Shown: piece by piece, positions 10,700 to 21,775 of the stretch | Layout: the number at the start of each line of letters is the position of its first letter | Numbering within the stretch: position 1 is the stretch's first letter | Source of the DNA: Hyaloscypha bicolor E | Taxonomy: Eukaryota; Ascomycota; Leotiomycetes; Helotiales; Hyaloscyphaceae | NCBI RefSeq assembly: GCF_002865645.1 | Contig: NW_020194614.1 | Coordinates: 1-32,164 of the forward strand | Direction: 5' to 3' | DNA length: 32,164 nucleotides | The notes under the pieces: model-generated | Database searches by the model: none | Told to the model about the DNA's origin: nothing | What the model saw: only the letters and a program-made list of their open reading frames with translations | Position numbers and translations under genes: made by a program

Positions 10700-12401
10700 A
10701 TTAGGGTTAATTTAATTAATTTCTTTTATAGAAATAGCTTTAATAAAGAATTATATATTTTATAGATTTCAAGATATAATTATTTATTAAATTACCTTTT
10801 TTAAGAATAAAGAAATTAGCCTATAAGGTATTTATTAGTAAATAATAAGATAATAGAATAAATTAGTAAATTATAAAACTATAGTATTGAATTTAGTATA
10901 GAACTAATTTCTATTTCTCCTATAAGGTTTAAGAAAGCCTTTTTTAAATAAAAGGCTCTAATAATATATATATATAATTAGTAATCTATAAGCCTAATAC
11001 TTATAATATAAATAATAATTAATTATAATATTAAAGAGCTATTAATTTCTCTAATTAATACTTATAATATCTGAGGTTTATTATATATTCTTAAATTATA
11101 TATAATTCTATATATATTGTATTATTTAGTAAATTAGCTAAAAAGTTATTCTTTATATTACTATTATAATAATAGAGACTATAGAACTATTTTTATAAGA
11201 TATATTATAAGTCTATATCTAGTTATTAATTTTACTAAATTGCGATTTTTATATTAATTCGCCTTTTAAGCTTATTAATTAACTAAATCTAGAAACTAAT
11301 TTAATATTAAAAATTATAAAACTATTTTATAGAATACTAAAAGCCGGAAACTACTAGTTTAAAACTTATTATTCTTATTACTTAAATAAGCTAGCTATAG
11401 AATAGTTAATTTATAACTTATATTTATTTTATAATAATTACTTCTTTAATATTATTAGCCTTTAAACTAATAATATTCTATTTATAGAAAATAATAACTT
11501 TATTAAAATAAAATATCTAAAGTTCTAGAAAATTAAATTCCTAGCTAAAAAGAATATAAATACCTTATAACTAAATATAATCTCAAGTTTAATAGAGGTA
11601 TTACTTATACTAATTTAAATAATATTACTTTTTTATAGAAATAATAATATAAGAACTTCTAAATAATAATAGCTAAGAATATAACTATAATAAGAAATAG
11701 AAGTAATATATATTAAAACCTTATAATTAAGAAATAATATATTATTTAATAAATCTAAGAAATATATATTATATTAATTTACTAGCTAAAAGCTTTATAT
11801 AATTACTTAATTACTATTTAAGCTATTAAATCTATAGAAACTAATATAAGAGCTTTTAATAAATATATTTAATAATAAATCGAAAATATTACTAGAGAAT
11901 TATATTTTATAATATTAAATAAAAAATTCTTATATTTAATTATTTTTATAAATATCTCTTTTATAAGTAATTAGAATTTCTTAAATTAGATTAGATATAT
12001 TCTAGTTCTAGTAAATATCTCTAAATACTAATATAATCTAGTAGTTTTTTATAAAGTATAAAAGAGTTATTAGAAGTATTCTAGTTTTTAAACTTTATAA
12101 TATAGCTTATAGCTTTAATATAAGTAGTTTAGTTAAGTTTATAATTAATAAGATACTTAAAATTAAAGTTTTACTAGTAATTTATATAGATTTCAAGTTC
12201 TTTTATAAATATCTAGTTAAGCTAGAAATTATATAAGAAAAGTAATTTATAATTAATATAATATATCTCTATTAAGCTTATAAATAATAAGAGATTATAG
12301 AGGTTAAATAAATTAAAAGAAAGTTAAATCTAGCTAATTTAATAATAAAATCGAAGCTTATAAATATCTTTAAGTATTTATTTAATATAAATACTATATA
12401 A
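10700..12401 (+). pseudogene. Ty1/copia polyprotein, RT-RNase H end (copia-2)
   Basis: Frame 3. At 11322-11360 the reading LFYRILKAGNY-F matches the copia RT motif 'LYGIPEAGNHWF', and at 11460-11474 L-TNN stands for the catalytic 'LQTDD'. KFQKIKFLAKK follows ('ELHKAKFLAKE'). RNase H near 12.06-12.30 kb reads RSILVFKLYNIAY and VIYIDFK, keeping the Asp at 12189-12191 that copia-1 has lost. Signal before about 11.23 kb is weak and the given start is approximate. The frame stops at 12401 where the X LTR begins, about 20 codons before the end seen in copia-1, so X inserted into this element. Confidence 0.82.
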
Positions 12402-12704
12402 TATAATATAATAGACTATATTTATTAAAAATTATATTATTTTAGTAGTTTTAAGATTTAGGTTATATAATAAAGATTACGGCCTTTTATATATAACTTG
12501 CAGGAATTATATAAGAAAGCTAGTTTTTCTATAGACTTAGAAAATAATTCTTTATAAGTATTTAATTAATTAAGCTTTTATATATTATATACTATTTATA
12601 CTTTACTATTTATATTTTTAATTTATTATTTTCCTATTATATTACGTTTTATACTCTAATATACTTTATATAGGTTTTTGTTTTATTATAATTTCCTTTT
12701 TATA
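12402..12704 (+). repeat. X element LTR, copy 1 (303 bp)
   Basis: Starts TATAATATAATAG and ends TTTTTATA. It matches 27178-27480 directly and 15100-15402 in reverse complement, and all three are exactly 303 bp. TA...TA ends are RIP-converted TG...CA. The shared palindrome lies at 12462-12497. Here it is followed by the same leader as copy 3, so it acts as a 5' LTR. Confidence 0.87.
12462..12497. repeat. Shared palindrome in X LTR copy 1
   Basis: GTTATATAATAAAG, centre ATTACG, right arm GCCTTTTATATATAAC. The left inner arm is damaged compared with the copy at 27238. It lies about 60 bp into the LTR. Confidence 0.72.
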
Positions 12705-13020
12705 TATTTTATAATAAGTAATATAGGGAGAATAGAAACTTTATAATTAAGGTAATACTTTTATAAAGTTCTAAGAAATATCTATAAGGCAGATTATTAG
12801 CTTAGTAAGTTAGGAAAGAAAAGAGCTATTATAATACTTTAAGCCTAAGGCCAAAATATTAAGAATATATAAGTATTAATTTTAGTATCTTATATTAATT
12901 TCTAATATATCTAGTAACTTGAATATAGATTAGCTATAAGATATAATTACTAGTATAATATATAGAAATAATAGAAATAGAGGCTAATTATAAAAGAAAG
13001 AAAAATTAAAAATTAAAAAT
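12705..13020 (+). other. X leader (untranslated) between LTR and Gag-like region
   Basis: Nearly the same sequence follows the LTR at 27481. It starts TATTTTATAATAAGTAATATAGGGAG. This is where a primer-binding site would be, but after RIP I cannot match it to a tRNA 3' end. No convincing frame is seen. Confidence 0.5.
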
Positions 13021-15094
13021 TAAAAAAATTATACTAAAATAATACAAGTTAGATCTTAGTTAGAAATAGATTTTAATACTCGGAAATAAAGTTATACTAT
13101 TAATTTATATATTATTTTTAGTTATAGTAAAGACCGGAATAAAGATAGTATTAATTTTAGTAAAAAAGCTTATTTTTAAGTCTGGAAAAATATTAAAAAA
13201 AGAAAATATCTTTAATTTTAAATAAAATAGTAAATAGAAATCGGAAATAAAAATTAAAAAGAAATCAGAAATAAGAAATTATATAAATAAACTAAAGAAG
13301 CTTTTAGAAAAAGAAATAGATATTAAATAAAGAAATAAAAAAGAATTTAGAAAAGTTAGAAAAATTAGTAAAATTATTTTTATTATTTTTATTATTATTT
13401 TTAATAGTATTATTAGATATATCTAGTTTAGTAAAATTAAGAGAAAATATTATAGGTATTAAACTAAAGAAATAGGAAAGAAAATATAAATAATAGAAAT
13501 AAGACTAGAAAAGCTATTATTTTATTATTACTAATACTAAAACTCAAATCTCGATTATATTTATTATTATTAACTAGTTTCTCTCTAATTCTAGTTCTTA
13601 AATTAAAAGATATATTTAAATAGGAAGTTAGTTCTTTAGAAATCTTATTAGTAAAAGTTTTAGATATAGAAACTCTATAATTAATTATAAAAGAAATTAT
13701 TAAGATTAATATAGCCAAGAATAAGTATATACTAGTACCGGATTTAAATCTATTATTTATAAGAGCTTCTAAAGTACTATAATTTCAGGGAAATAATATC
13801 TCTATATTCTTGAAATAATATATAAATATATATAAGAACTATTATATTTCTAATAATACTAAAAGAAAAAGAATTATTAATTATATCTCTTTTATTTATA
13901 AGAATTAGATTAAGGCTATATTAGAATACTATACTAATAACCCAAGAAATTACTAAGAAACTAAGTTCTTTAAGGCTTTACTAAAGAAATTCCGAGAATA
14001 TAACTAGTAAATACTTAAAATTAACTATACCTTTCTTAATTAAATTATTATATAAACCCAGAATAGAAGAATCTTTTTTAAGTCTTATATTAATATATTT
14101 AATAAAATATTAAAAAAGTTATTAAAGTAAAAATAAATAAATAAAATTACTTAATACCAAGAATTTATAAGGGAATTATTTATTCTAGTAAAAAATTATA
14201 TTCTTAAAAATATAAACTTTAAGCCTATAGATATTTCTATTTATAAATATAGCAAGATATATAAGAAAATAATAATATTTTATTAGTATAAAAAAAAGAA
14301 ATACCGTTTTAATATTACTAATAACCTAGATATATTTAGATTTAAATAAGAATACTTGAATATAATAGTTTATAATATAGTTTCTAAACTAGAAAATAAT
14401 TATTCTTTACTAGTTTCTCCTATTATATTTCTTAAAGCTATTATAAGTATAAGTAAAAAAATAATCTAGCCTATAGTTAATTATATAAAACCTATTAAAA
14501 ATAATAAATCTAAAGGAAATAATATTAACTAGCTAGTAAGAAGTCTAGAAAAACTATTTATTATTACTATAACTCAAGAGAACCTATAGAAATAACTTAA
14601 TATAGCTACTATTATAATTCGAGAAAATATCTATAGCTTACTTATATAACCTAGTTAATTATAATAGGTATAATTAATATTATAATATTAATAGTCTAGT
14701 AAATATAATTCGGGTTTTTAAAGAAAATATACTAGAATTTATAATAAAGAATATAGAAAATACTATAGTAGCTATAGTATTAAATTAGATTAAATAAAGA
14801 GTCTAGATAATTATATTCTAGAGAAAGTTAGTCTTAAGTATAATTAAAGAATACTATTTAAGTTAATATAGCCTATAATATAAATCTAGAACTAAGAGAA
14901 TAAATTTGCTATAAATATTATAATAGAAATAAAAATAAATAATATTAATTCAGAATATATTTATATTTCTTAGTTCTATTACTTACTAATAAAAGAACTT
15001 ATAAATTATAAATATACTTACTAATTTAATAGAAGATAATATAAAGAGCCATTTAAGCCTAAATAAGAAAGTTTTTTCTGTTTTCTTACTAGTA
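13020..15094 (+). pseudogene. Gag-like protein of X, copy 1
   Basis: Best coding part is about 13.73-14.55 kb, frame 1 near 13783. It has FQGNNISIFL followed by a Tyr/Asn-rich helix, IINYISF-YKN-IKAILEYY, TKFFKALLKKFREYN, YQEFIRELFIPVKNYI and YLNIIVYNIVSKLENNY. This order resembles the Gag/capsid of fungal Ty3-like elements ('FdG.nv.eFL..y...c..y', a repeated cycle of helices, 'W..l..el...Y'). The 13.0-13.7 kb part is Lys/Asn/Glu-rich and low in complexity. No clear CCHC knuckle is seen. The copy at 27.8-29.8 kb carries the same frame. The coding region ends around 15.09 kb, where an antisense X LTR interrupts the sequence after AGTAT. Confidence 0.68.
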
Positions 15095-15099
15095 AGTAT
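15095..15099. repeat. Junction/target duplication AGTAT at inserted X LTR
   Basis: The five bases between the end of the X Gag-like region and the reversed LTR. The matching flank at the other locus is AGTAC on the minus strand (27178-27174), and the uninterrupted site at 29822-29826 is AATAC. The differences are RIP-type transitions. The size could be four bases, since one base is ambiguous. Confidence 0.65.
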
Positions 15100-15402
15100 T
15101 ATAGGAGGGAAACTATAATAAGACAAAAACTTATATAAAGTATACTAGAGTATAAAATATAACTTAATAGTAAAATAATAAATTAAAAGTATAAATAATA
15201 AAGTATAAATAGTATATAGTATATAAAAGCTTAATTAATTAAATATTTATAAAGAATTATTTTCTAAATCTATAGAAAAACCAGTTTTTTTATATAATTT
15301 CTATAAGTTATATATAAAAGGCTATAGCCTTTATTATATAACCTAAACCTTAAAACCGCCAAAATAATATAATTTTTAACGAGTATAGCCTATTATATTA
15401 TA
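15100..15402 (-). repeat. X element LTR, copy 2, reverse orientation
   Basis: Exactly 303 bp and the reverse complement of the LTRs at 12402 and 27178. It starts (plus strand) TATAGGAGGG and ends GCCTATTATATTATA. It follows the Gag-like region of copy 1 and is preceded, on the minus strand, by ORF-U. Read on the minus strand it is in the position of a 3' LTR with ORF-U as the last gene of the inserted element. With 12402-12704 it forms 303-bp inverted ends around a 3.0-kb unit. Confidence 0.87.
15307..15342. repeat. Shared palindrome in X LTR copy 2
   Basis: GTTATATATAAAAGGC, centre TATA, GCCTTTATTATATAAC: the best preserved form in the window. It is followed by CTAAACCTTAAAA, which resembles TAAAACCTTAGAA after the copia-associated copy, so similarity reaches beyond the palindrome by about 15-20 bp. 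Confidence 0.8.
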
Positions 15403-18143
15403 TTTAACTTTCTATTTATTTATACTTATTTCCTAAATACTAAAAATAATAGAAAAATTCTATTTAAAGTCTAAAATAATAAAATATTCAGGATCTTTCT
15501 TTATTAGTTAATTTAATTTCTTTTCTATATACCTAAAATAAGACTTATTACCCTTAAATAGTTTTATTTTATACTTCTAAACTTACTTAAAGGTAATCCG
15601 AACCTAATTAGTTATATTCTTATACTAAATCCGATATAGTTCTCTATATTAATTAGTATCTGCCTTTAACTATTACTTAATTTCTGCCTTTATTATAGGA
15701 TATTAAAAAAGCTTATTATAGCAAATTATATTATAAATTATACTAATATATTCTAAATAAATAGTTTTTTCGAATTTTGTATTATTTATTATATTCTTAA
15801 ATTAATCTTTAGTAAGAGAAGAAAGCTCTAGATAAGAGGCTTTAATAACCTTATAGAAGACTTTATTTTCGTATATTCTATTCTTAATAGTAACTAGACT
15901 TATTAGAACTATAGTAAAAGGCCTATTAAATAGCAAATTATTATTAAGCTATTCTTTAACTTATATATTATCCGAGAATTAATACTTTTCTATAATTCTA
16001 GACTTATAGATTACCTAGCTAAAGGCATTTATTTATCTAGTTAAATAAACTATATTCGAAGTCTTTTCTTCTATTATCTTTAATAAATACTTGCTTATTT
16101 CCTTAGCTACTTCTAGCTCAAATTTATTAGAAATAGAAAAGTAATTAATATCTTTAAAGAACTTCTTACTAAAGGTAATAGCCTTCTTATAGTTTATAAG
16201 GAAAATATAACTAATATTCTAATACTTTTTACTAAGGTAGAATTCGCTACTTAAAGCTTTAGTAATAGCCAGATCTTTAGTATTATCTTTATACTAATTA
16301 TAATTAATATTTCTAGAAATAAAGTATTAGACTAGCTAAGAATAAGTAACTAGATAGATAGGGTACTTATTTAATATCTTATAAAATCCGAGCTATATTA
16401 ATAGATCTATTATTAAAAGTTAAGAGGCTAAAGTAAAATAGCTATTACTAATATCTTTATATATTAATATATTATCTTTTCGGAAATAGAACTATAATAT
16501 CTCTATTTCCTTTATTAAAAGTTCTTAAATACTAAGCTTCTTAATTTACTTTAGGTAATTCTTCTTATAAATATAGCTATTTATATCTAGATTAGTAGTA
16601 CTAGACTCAGGAATAGAAACTATAGTATTAAATTAGAGCTATAGATTAGAGTAGAATTAATTAGAAATATAATACTTATATTTATATTACTTAATTTCCT
16701 GAATCTTAAAAAAGAAATCCCGTATTTCCTTATTTATTTAAGTAATAGAAATATACTTCTTGCTCTTAGTAACTTTATAGATCTTAATAACTAGCTTTAG
16801 AGTATTTTTAATATCTCGTATATTAATAGAAAAAGTATTAGTAAGTTACTAAATATATCCTATATAGGGAGCTTTAAGAAATCCATTATTAATTCTATAG
16901 TATTTTCGCTTATAAATAGATCCTATAATACTATTATATATTTTCTTAAAGATATACTTATTTTACTAAGTAAGTATTAACTTCTATTTAGCTAGTATCT
17001 TATAAATATACTAAATATATTTATTAAATTCTCCGGACTTAATATTTTTAGTTTTCTGCTTCTTGGTTTTAGATATAATTACAGGAATTTTTCTAGATAA
17101 TATCTTTCTTTTTAAAATAAAGAATTCCTTCTTGCTTTTCTCTATTTTACTAATCTTATACTTAGTCTAGTACTTAGATCTCTACTATTTATTAGAAGTC
17201 TTAGGCTTAGCTTATTTTCTATTCTTATTAGGTTCTTCTTATTTAGTTATACTAGTTCCGCTAGCCTTACTAGTAGTTTTCTTACTAGGCTTTATTAAAT
17301 TAGCTCTATTTTTCTTAGCTAGATCCGGTTAAGTTAAAGCTAAAATTATAATAGGGACTTATTCTTTAGGCTTATCTCGGAAAGCAGAAAAGGCTTATTA
17401 CTATAAACTCCTTTAATTAGAATTCCGGAAGTATTAAAGATATATTATCTAGCCTTAAGATTATTAGCTAATAGTAGCTTAAACTCTAATTCTTCAGGTT
17501 CCGAAATAGCTTTAATATATTTAAATATCTTAATAATATCTAATTTAGTAAATATACTAGTATTTTAATATTTCTTATCTTTAATATACTCTAAAATAGC
17601 TTTATTAATTAACTAAATAGCTTTATATACTAAAGCTTTTATTTTAAAAAGAGAATATAACTTTTTATAAATATTTTTACTAAGGTTATTATAAATATTA
17701 TTAATATATTAGCTAAAGGCTTTACTATATAATATAATTCTATTCTAATCTTTAGTTTCTAGACTATTTATTATAGTCTTAATCTTATTAAGCTTTTTTT
17801 ATTTATTTTTAGAAATGCCTTTAATAATATTCTTAAATTCCCTATTATTAGCTTAGTAATTCTTTAGTTTCTTCTTAGTTAATTCCAGTCTAGTTCTGTC
17901 TCTAATAAAGGTCTTTTACTTCAAGAGCTTATTATATATATTACTTAGTTTATCTAGAATACTTATATTAAATTCAGTAATTATAGCTATCTTTTCTGGT
18001 ATTAGCAGGCCTTCTATAATTACCTAAGCTCTTTTAATACTCTAAACTTTAATACTATTAATCTATAGGCTTTTAATAATATTATAGCTTATAAGAACTA
18101 GCTATTATATTTTATTAGCTTAAAAAATATATACTTTAGCCAT
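15403..18143 (-). pseudogene. Unrecognised large decayed frame (ORF-U)
   Basis: From ATG at 18143-18141 (MAKVYIF) the minus strand reads as one frame down to about 17.34 kb, interrupted only by TAA/TAG. It then switches to another frame that stays open in the same sense to the X LTR at 15402. In total there are about 900 codons. The N-terminal part is helix-rich (LDKLSNIYNKLLK, FIRDRTRLELTKKKL), the middle is Lys/Ser/Thr-rich (SKKTTSKASGTS) and the C-terminal part has KGNKSYFRYIEKK. I recognise no polymerase, integrase or transposase motif. It keeps more CA/TG than its neighbours. If 15100-15402 is a 3' LTR, this is the 3'-terminal gene of X; it could also belong to another element cut by recombination. 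A single frame change near 17.34 kb may be an indel or an intron. Confidence 0.6.
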
Positions 18144-19650
18144 TTTATTATTTTTAATAGATTATAAAGATATTATTAATATAATAATTATAGATTATAA
18201 AGTTAAAAGTTCTTGAGATTATAAGAATTTCTTTTAAATATATTCTAAAATAAAAAGTAAATTAGAATAGTCTTGAATTATATAAAGATATTATATATAT
18301 TCGAGTTTTTCTTTTTTTCTAGTAAGAAAATAAAGCTAAAATAGTAGTATATATAATAGGAAAAATAGATATAATAATTAGATATATTTAAGATAATATA
18401 ATTATAAATTAGAAATAATTATAGAAAGTAAAATATAAAGTTAGGCTTCTATTATAAATAAGAATATAAATATATATATTTAAGGAAATATAATTAAGGA
18501 AATAATTAAGGCAGATTAAACTAAATAGTAATAATAGAAAAATAAAAATATAATATAATAAAAATATAAATATAATAATAGTATCTGAAATATTAGAATA
18601 TAAAAGAAAATAATAAAAATTTTATAATATAAGTATATCTCGACTTTTTATTTATTTAGAAATATTTCTATTAACTTAAAGAATAATATAAAAGAAGAGA
18701 AATAATATAGGAAATATATAAAAGATAAGATATATAAATATATTAAAAATATTAGGAAAATATAAAATAAGTATTAATAAAAAAGAAATTAGAATAATAG
18801 AATTAAGAAATAATTTAGAATAAGGTATTACTTCTTCTAAAACTAATTCGTATTTCTTCTAAAATCTAATTATATTTATTTAGTATTTATTAAAGTCAGC
18901 TTTATATAATATAAAACTATTTAGTTAGTTAGAACTTTAAAGTAATATTAAAGGCATTAGAATATATAGAAAAAAGAATTATAAGATAATATAAATAGAG
19001 TTTATAGTACTATTATTAAGTTTGAAATAGTTAATATTAAAGTTAATATAAAATATAAAAAAATTAGGTATTCCGAATTAGTATTAAGAATATAAGAATT
19101 ATTTAGATAATATTTAATAGTAAGAAATAAATTAATAGTAAGAATTAGTAAATTATACTAGCTTTTTAAAGAAATAACCGGTTCTCGGTAATAAAACAGT
19201 ATTATAGTTAGAGAAAGGGTTTTATATAAGAGAAGTTCTCTATAGAAATAGAAATATATAATATATTAATTAAGTTTTAGTATATACTTTTAAAATAGCT
19301 ATAGTATATACCTTAAATATAGCTATAATTATATTAAAAAAAAGTGAGTTTTCTAATATAAAATAGGCTTTAAATAGGCAGATTTAGTTTATTTAATATT
19401 TAAGAGATTTCCAGAATTATATATTATTAAATACTTTTGGAAATAACTATTAGATTTAATAAGATTTCTTTTTTTCTTATAAGGCTTCTAGTTCGACTAT
19501 TTCATCTATATATAACTTCTAATTAGGAAGTTTATTTAAATATTATAAGGAAATTAGTAATAATAGTTTAAATTAAAATTAAGATTTATAGATATTATAA
19601 TCAAGCTTTAGACTAGTATAAGCTATAAGAATAGCTAGTTAAAAAGGCAA
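18144..19650. other. AT-rich stretch, no gene recognised
   Basis: Low-complexity A/T sequence with many AATA and TAAAA runs and heavy RIP. Both strands are full of stops and I find no retroelement motif. It may hold untranslated or LTR sequence of the elements on either side. The part just upstream (minus-strand sense) of the ORF-U start shows nothing I can call a promoter with confidence. Confidence 0.5.
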
Positions 19651-20250
19651 GTAAAGCTTCTAAAAGATTTCTAGTTTAGTAAAACATATATAAAAGGCTT
19701 CTTTCTTTTTTTTTCTTTACTTATCTCTAAATATAATTACTATTTATTACTATAGTTCGAAATTAAAAATTTATAAGAGAACCTTTTAATTCCTTATTTA
19801 TTTTTATACTAAAAAGAAATACTTTATATTTAATTCCCAAAATCTAATAATAGAATTTCATATATTAAGAATACTATCTAGTAATAAGAATTAGATAATA
19901 GTAAGAAATAAATAATAATAAAGCTTATTCGATTTCCAGAATAATAATCTAATAATAATATTCTCTAAAAGTTATAAATAATAGTTAGAAAAGAAAAATA
20001 AAAAGTATATAAAGAATTAAAAATAATAAGCTTTATTTCAGGTTAAGAAAAACTTCTATTATTAGATATATTCTTCTAGTTCTCTATAAAAAAGATATAT
20101 TTTACTTTCTTTAATTCTAATAACTCTAAAATATATATAATAATACTAGTAGCTTTTTTAATTTCCTAAATACTATTTTACTTATAGTACTTTATAACTA
20201 TTTCTTTTTCTAGTTCTATATCTATCTTAAAATATTTATTTATAGATATA
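19650..20250 (-). other. 3' non-coding part or LTR of gypsy-C, unresolved
   Basis: Lies after the end of the gypsy-C integrase on the minus strand, where a 3' untranslated region and LTR are expected. No second copy is found in the window, so LTR ends cannot be drawn. Runs such as TAATAATAATA near 19.9 kb are the only repeated features. Confidence 0.35.
19684..19720 (+). promoter_or_regulatory. TATA-like box followed by pyrimidine tract
   Basis: TATATAAAAGGC is followed at once by CTTCTTTCTTTTTTTTTC. A TATA element plus CT-rich stretch is common in fungal promoters, including LTR promoters. The first half resembles one arm of the shared palindrome (TATATAAAAGGC), but no second arm follows. 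No frame downstream on the plus strand supports a gene. Confidence 0.3.
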
Positions 20251-21238
20251 TATTTATTATTAACTTTATTTTTAGGGAAATACCAGAATCTATTTCTTTT
20301 AATAAACTATTTAAGTTAATTTCTAATATATATTCTTTAGAATATAATATTATTAAGTTCTTCTAGTATATAGTATTCTTTTAGTTAATCTATATATCTT
20401 ATTTTATACGGGCTAAACTAGTAATATAATAGCTTTATATTTCTTAACTTGTTTTAATTTATTAATTTAATATTATATATAAAAACTAGATTCTTTTCGG
20501 AAATAGGCTTTAAATAAATCTAATAAATAGTATTAAATTATTTCTTTTTCTCTTAGTATTTTCTGTTTTTCTTTATTCTAGCTTTTTTAATATCTTTATT
20601 TCTTATTTATATTTATTTTATATATATCTCTAGAAATATTTCTTTATTATAAACTTTATTTTATTTAAGTATTTTCTAGATTAGAAAGTATATTTCTATA
20701 AATAATATAGCTTTTCTATTATAGACTATATAAAAAAGAATAAATCTAATTAGTTTATATATAATAACTTAGTTAGTAAATAGAATATATAATAATAAAT
20801 TTACTTAAGGCTTTTTTTTATTTATTATAAATATAATAAGTACTTAAATAATTAGTTAATATCTTCTTTTAATTATACTATTTCTCTTAAAATTATAGGC
20901 CAAAATAATAATTTTATTAATTTCTAGCTTATTAAATTCCTAAATTACTATTTCTTTAAATTCTAATCTATTATTTATTTTAAGCTAGCTAAATAAACTA
21001 TACCTATAAATAATTTCTTTCTAAATAAACTTAGTAATCTTTTTACTAGTTAGATTTTTTAAAGATCTAGCTTTAATTTATTCTAAGAAGTTATTTCTAG
21101 TAATAACTAGTAAGTTATATTTTTTATAATCTAATAATTTAATTATATTAATTCTAAAGTAATAGAAAAGAAATATAGCTTTTATTAAATATAGAGCTTT
21201 TTCTTATTTTCTTTTACTTTTATACTAATAAATCTTAT

Positions 21239-21242
<4 letters not shown>
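20250..21242 (-). pseudogene. Ty3/gypsy integrase and C-terminal Pol (gypsy-C)
   Basis: Minus strand from about 21.2 kb: YNLLVITRNNFLE (21.09-21.13 kb) stands for 'YKYLLVARDDLSGW', followed by IKARSLKNLTSKKITKFI ('EARALRxxTSxxVAKFI') and RLEFKEIVI-EFNKL ('GPEFxGxV...L...Y'). Next comes IIILAYNFKRNSIIKRRY (20.86-20.92 kb) for 'ISAYNxxANGMIERGHR'. Further on are ILFIEIYFLIWK ('LPIELxxxTW') and KPISEKNLVFIYN ('RPLxxGDLVLLYD'), in the order of a fungal Ty3/gypsy integrase and its C-terminal domain. The active Asp codons are RIP-changed to Asn. It is cut at 21242 by the A28 tract, so RT and the rest are absent. Confidence 0.87.

Positions 21243-21270
<28 letters not shown>
21243..21270 (+). repeat. 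A28 homopolymer at a repeat/island junction
   Basis: 28 consecutive A between RIP-mutated gypsy-C (ends AAGT) and unmutated sequence (starts CAGTCGTCC). It is on the wrong side to be the poly(A) tail of a transcript copy of the island. For a plus-strand retroposon ending here, the sequence to its left should be sense plus strand, but it is antisense gypsy-C. It may be a microsatellite, a tail of something lost, or an assembly join. Confidence 0.8.
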
Positions 21271-21775
21271 CAGTCGTCCGAAGAGGGACGCTACATCTTC
21301 TGGCCCCTCCTTCTCATTATTCTGTCTCATTTAATATTTTTTTTGCGTTTCTCGGCTTCTTTACTTCAACTGCATAAACAAGATTCAAATCAGGCTAAGG
21401 ATACATAACGAAAATGGATTTCCCTCGGATCTTGCGGTACGGTAGCCTACAAAATAGCATTTAATCTAGATTCTTTATACCATGGTTGACTAATCGCTTC
21501 TTTAGAAGCGCCTGCCCGGAGCCGAATTGAAATTAGTGCGTTACAAAGTTTTCTCCAGGGGGTGTCGAATTGAATAGCGAAGGCCCACTTTCTTGCAGGC
21601 AGATCAGCGGAGGACACGAATACGCATTGGACACCGAATCAAGGCAGTTGATGAAGCGATGGGAAATGCTTCTAGGAAGGTCAGTATAATAATAATTAGG
21701 AGTTGAAAACAACAAATCTTTGGGCTGATAGCTCATTAGATTGAATCTTGACTTCGATATAAAATGAAGTAAAAT
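21271..21775. other. Non-RIP island 1 (unique sequence)
   Basis: About 505 bp with ordinary base composition and plentiful CpA and TpG, in sharp contrast to both sides. It holds CGCTTCT/TT/AGAAGCG, a perfect 7-bp stem (21495-21510). The longest minus-strand frame (21736-21533, 67 codons, starting MSYQPKDL) is open, but has no recognised similarity and no clear initiation context. Likely single-copy sequence spared by RIP or inserted later. Confidence 0.75.
21495..21510. repeat. Perfect inverted repeat (hairpin) in island 1
   Basis: CGCTTCT, loop TT, AGAAGCG. Seven paired bases in otherwise ordinary-composition DNA. It is too short to assign a role. Confidence 0.6.

Noticed and set aside
13464..13718. 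Open frame of 84 codons, minus strand, hydrophobic C-terminus
   Set aside because: Antisense to the X Gag-like region. The membrane-like tail comes from A-rich coding DNA read backwards. The second X copy at about 28.2-28.5 kb does not preserve it as an open frame that I can see.
12402..15402. A 3.0-kb DNA transposon with 303-bp terminal inverted repeats
   Set aside because: The inverted 303-bp ends around a Gag-like gene look like TIRs. However, the third LTR copy is in direct 5' position to the same leader and gag, the ends are TG...CA-like, and the gag/LTR junction matches an insertion site seen unoccupied at 29.82 kb. An LTR inserted antisense explains it better, though a TIR element is not fully excluded.
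16900..17060. Histone H2B-like stretch in ORF-U (a reading like YIxYIYKIL)
   Set aside because: Only a few residues resemble histone H2B. The following helices do not match, and the lysine-rich context is common in A-rich decayed DNA.
18144..19650. Possible centromere or AT-rich replication origin
   Set aside because: Very high A/T content alone is what RIP produces. No ordered repeat array or known consensus could be identified.
21243..21270. A28 as poly(A) tail of a LINE or processed pseudogene
   Set aside because: The sequence before it is antisense Ty3/gypsy integrase, not a sense-strand LINE or mRNA copy, and island 1 lies on the wrong side of the tract.
21533..21736. Open frame of 67 codons, minus strand, in island 1
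   Set aside because: Not listed as a gene: no recognised domain, no promoter or splice context, and 67 codons without a stop is not rare at this composition. Mentioned under the island only.
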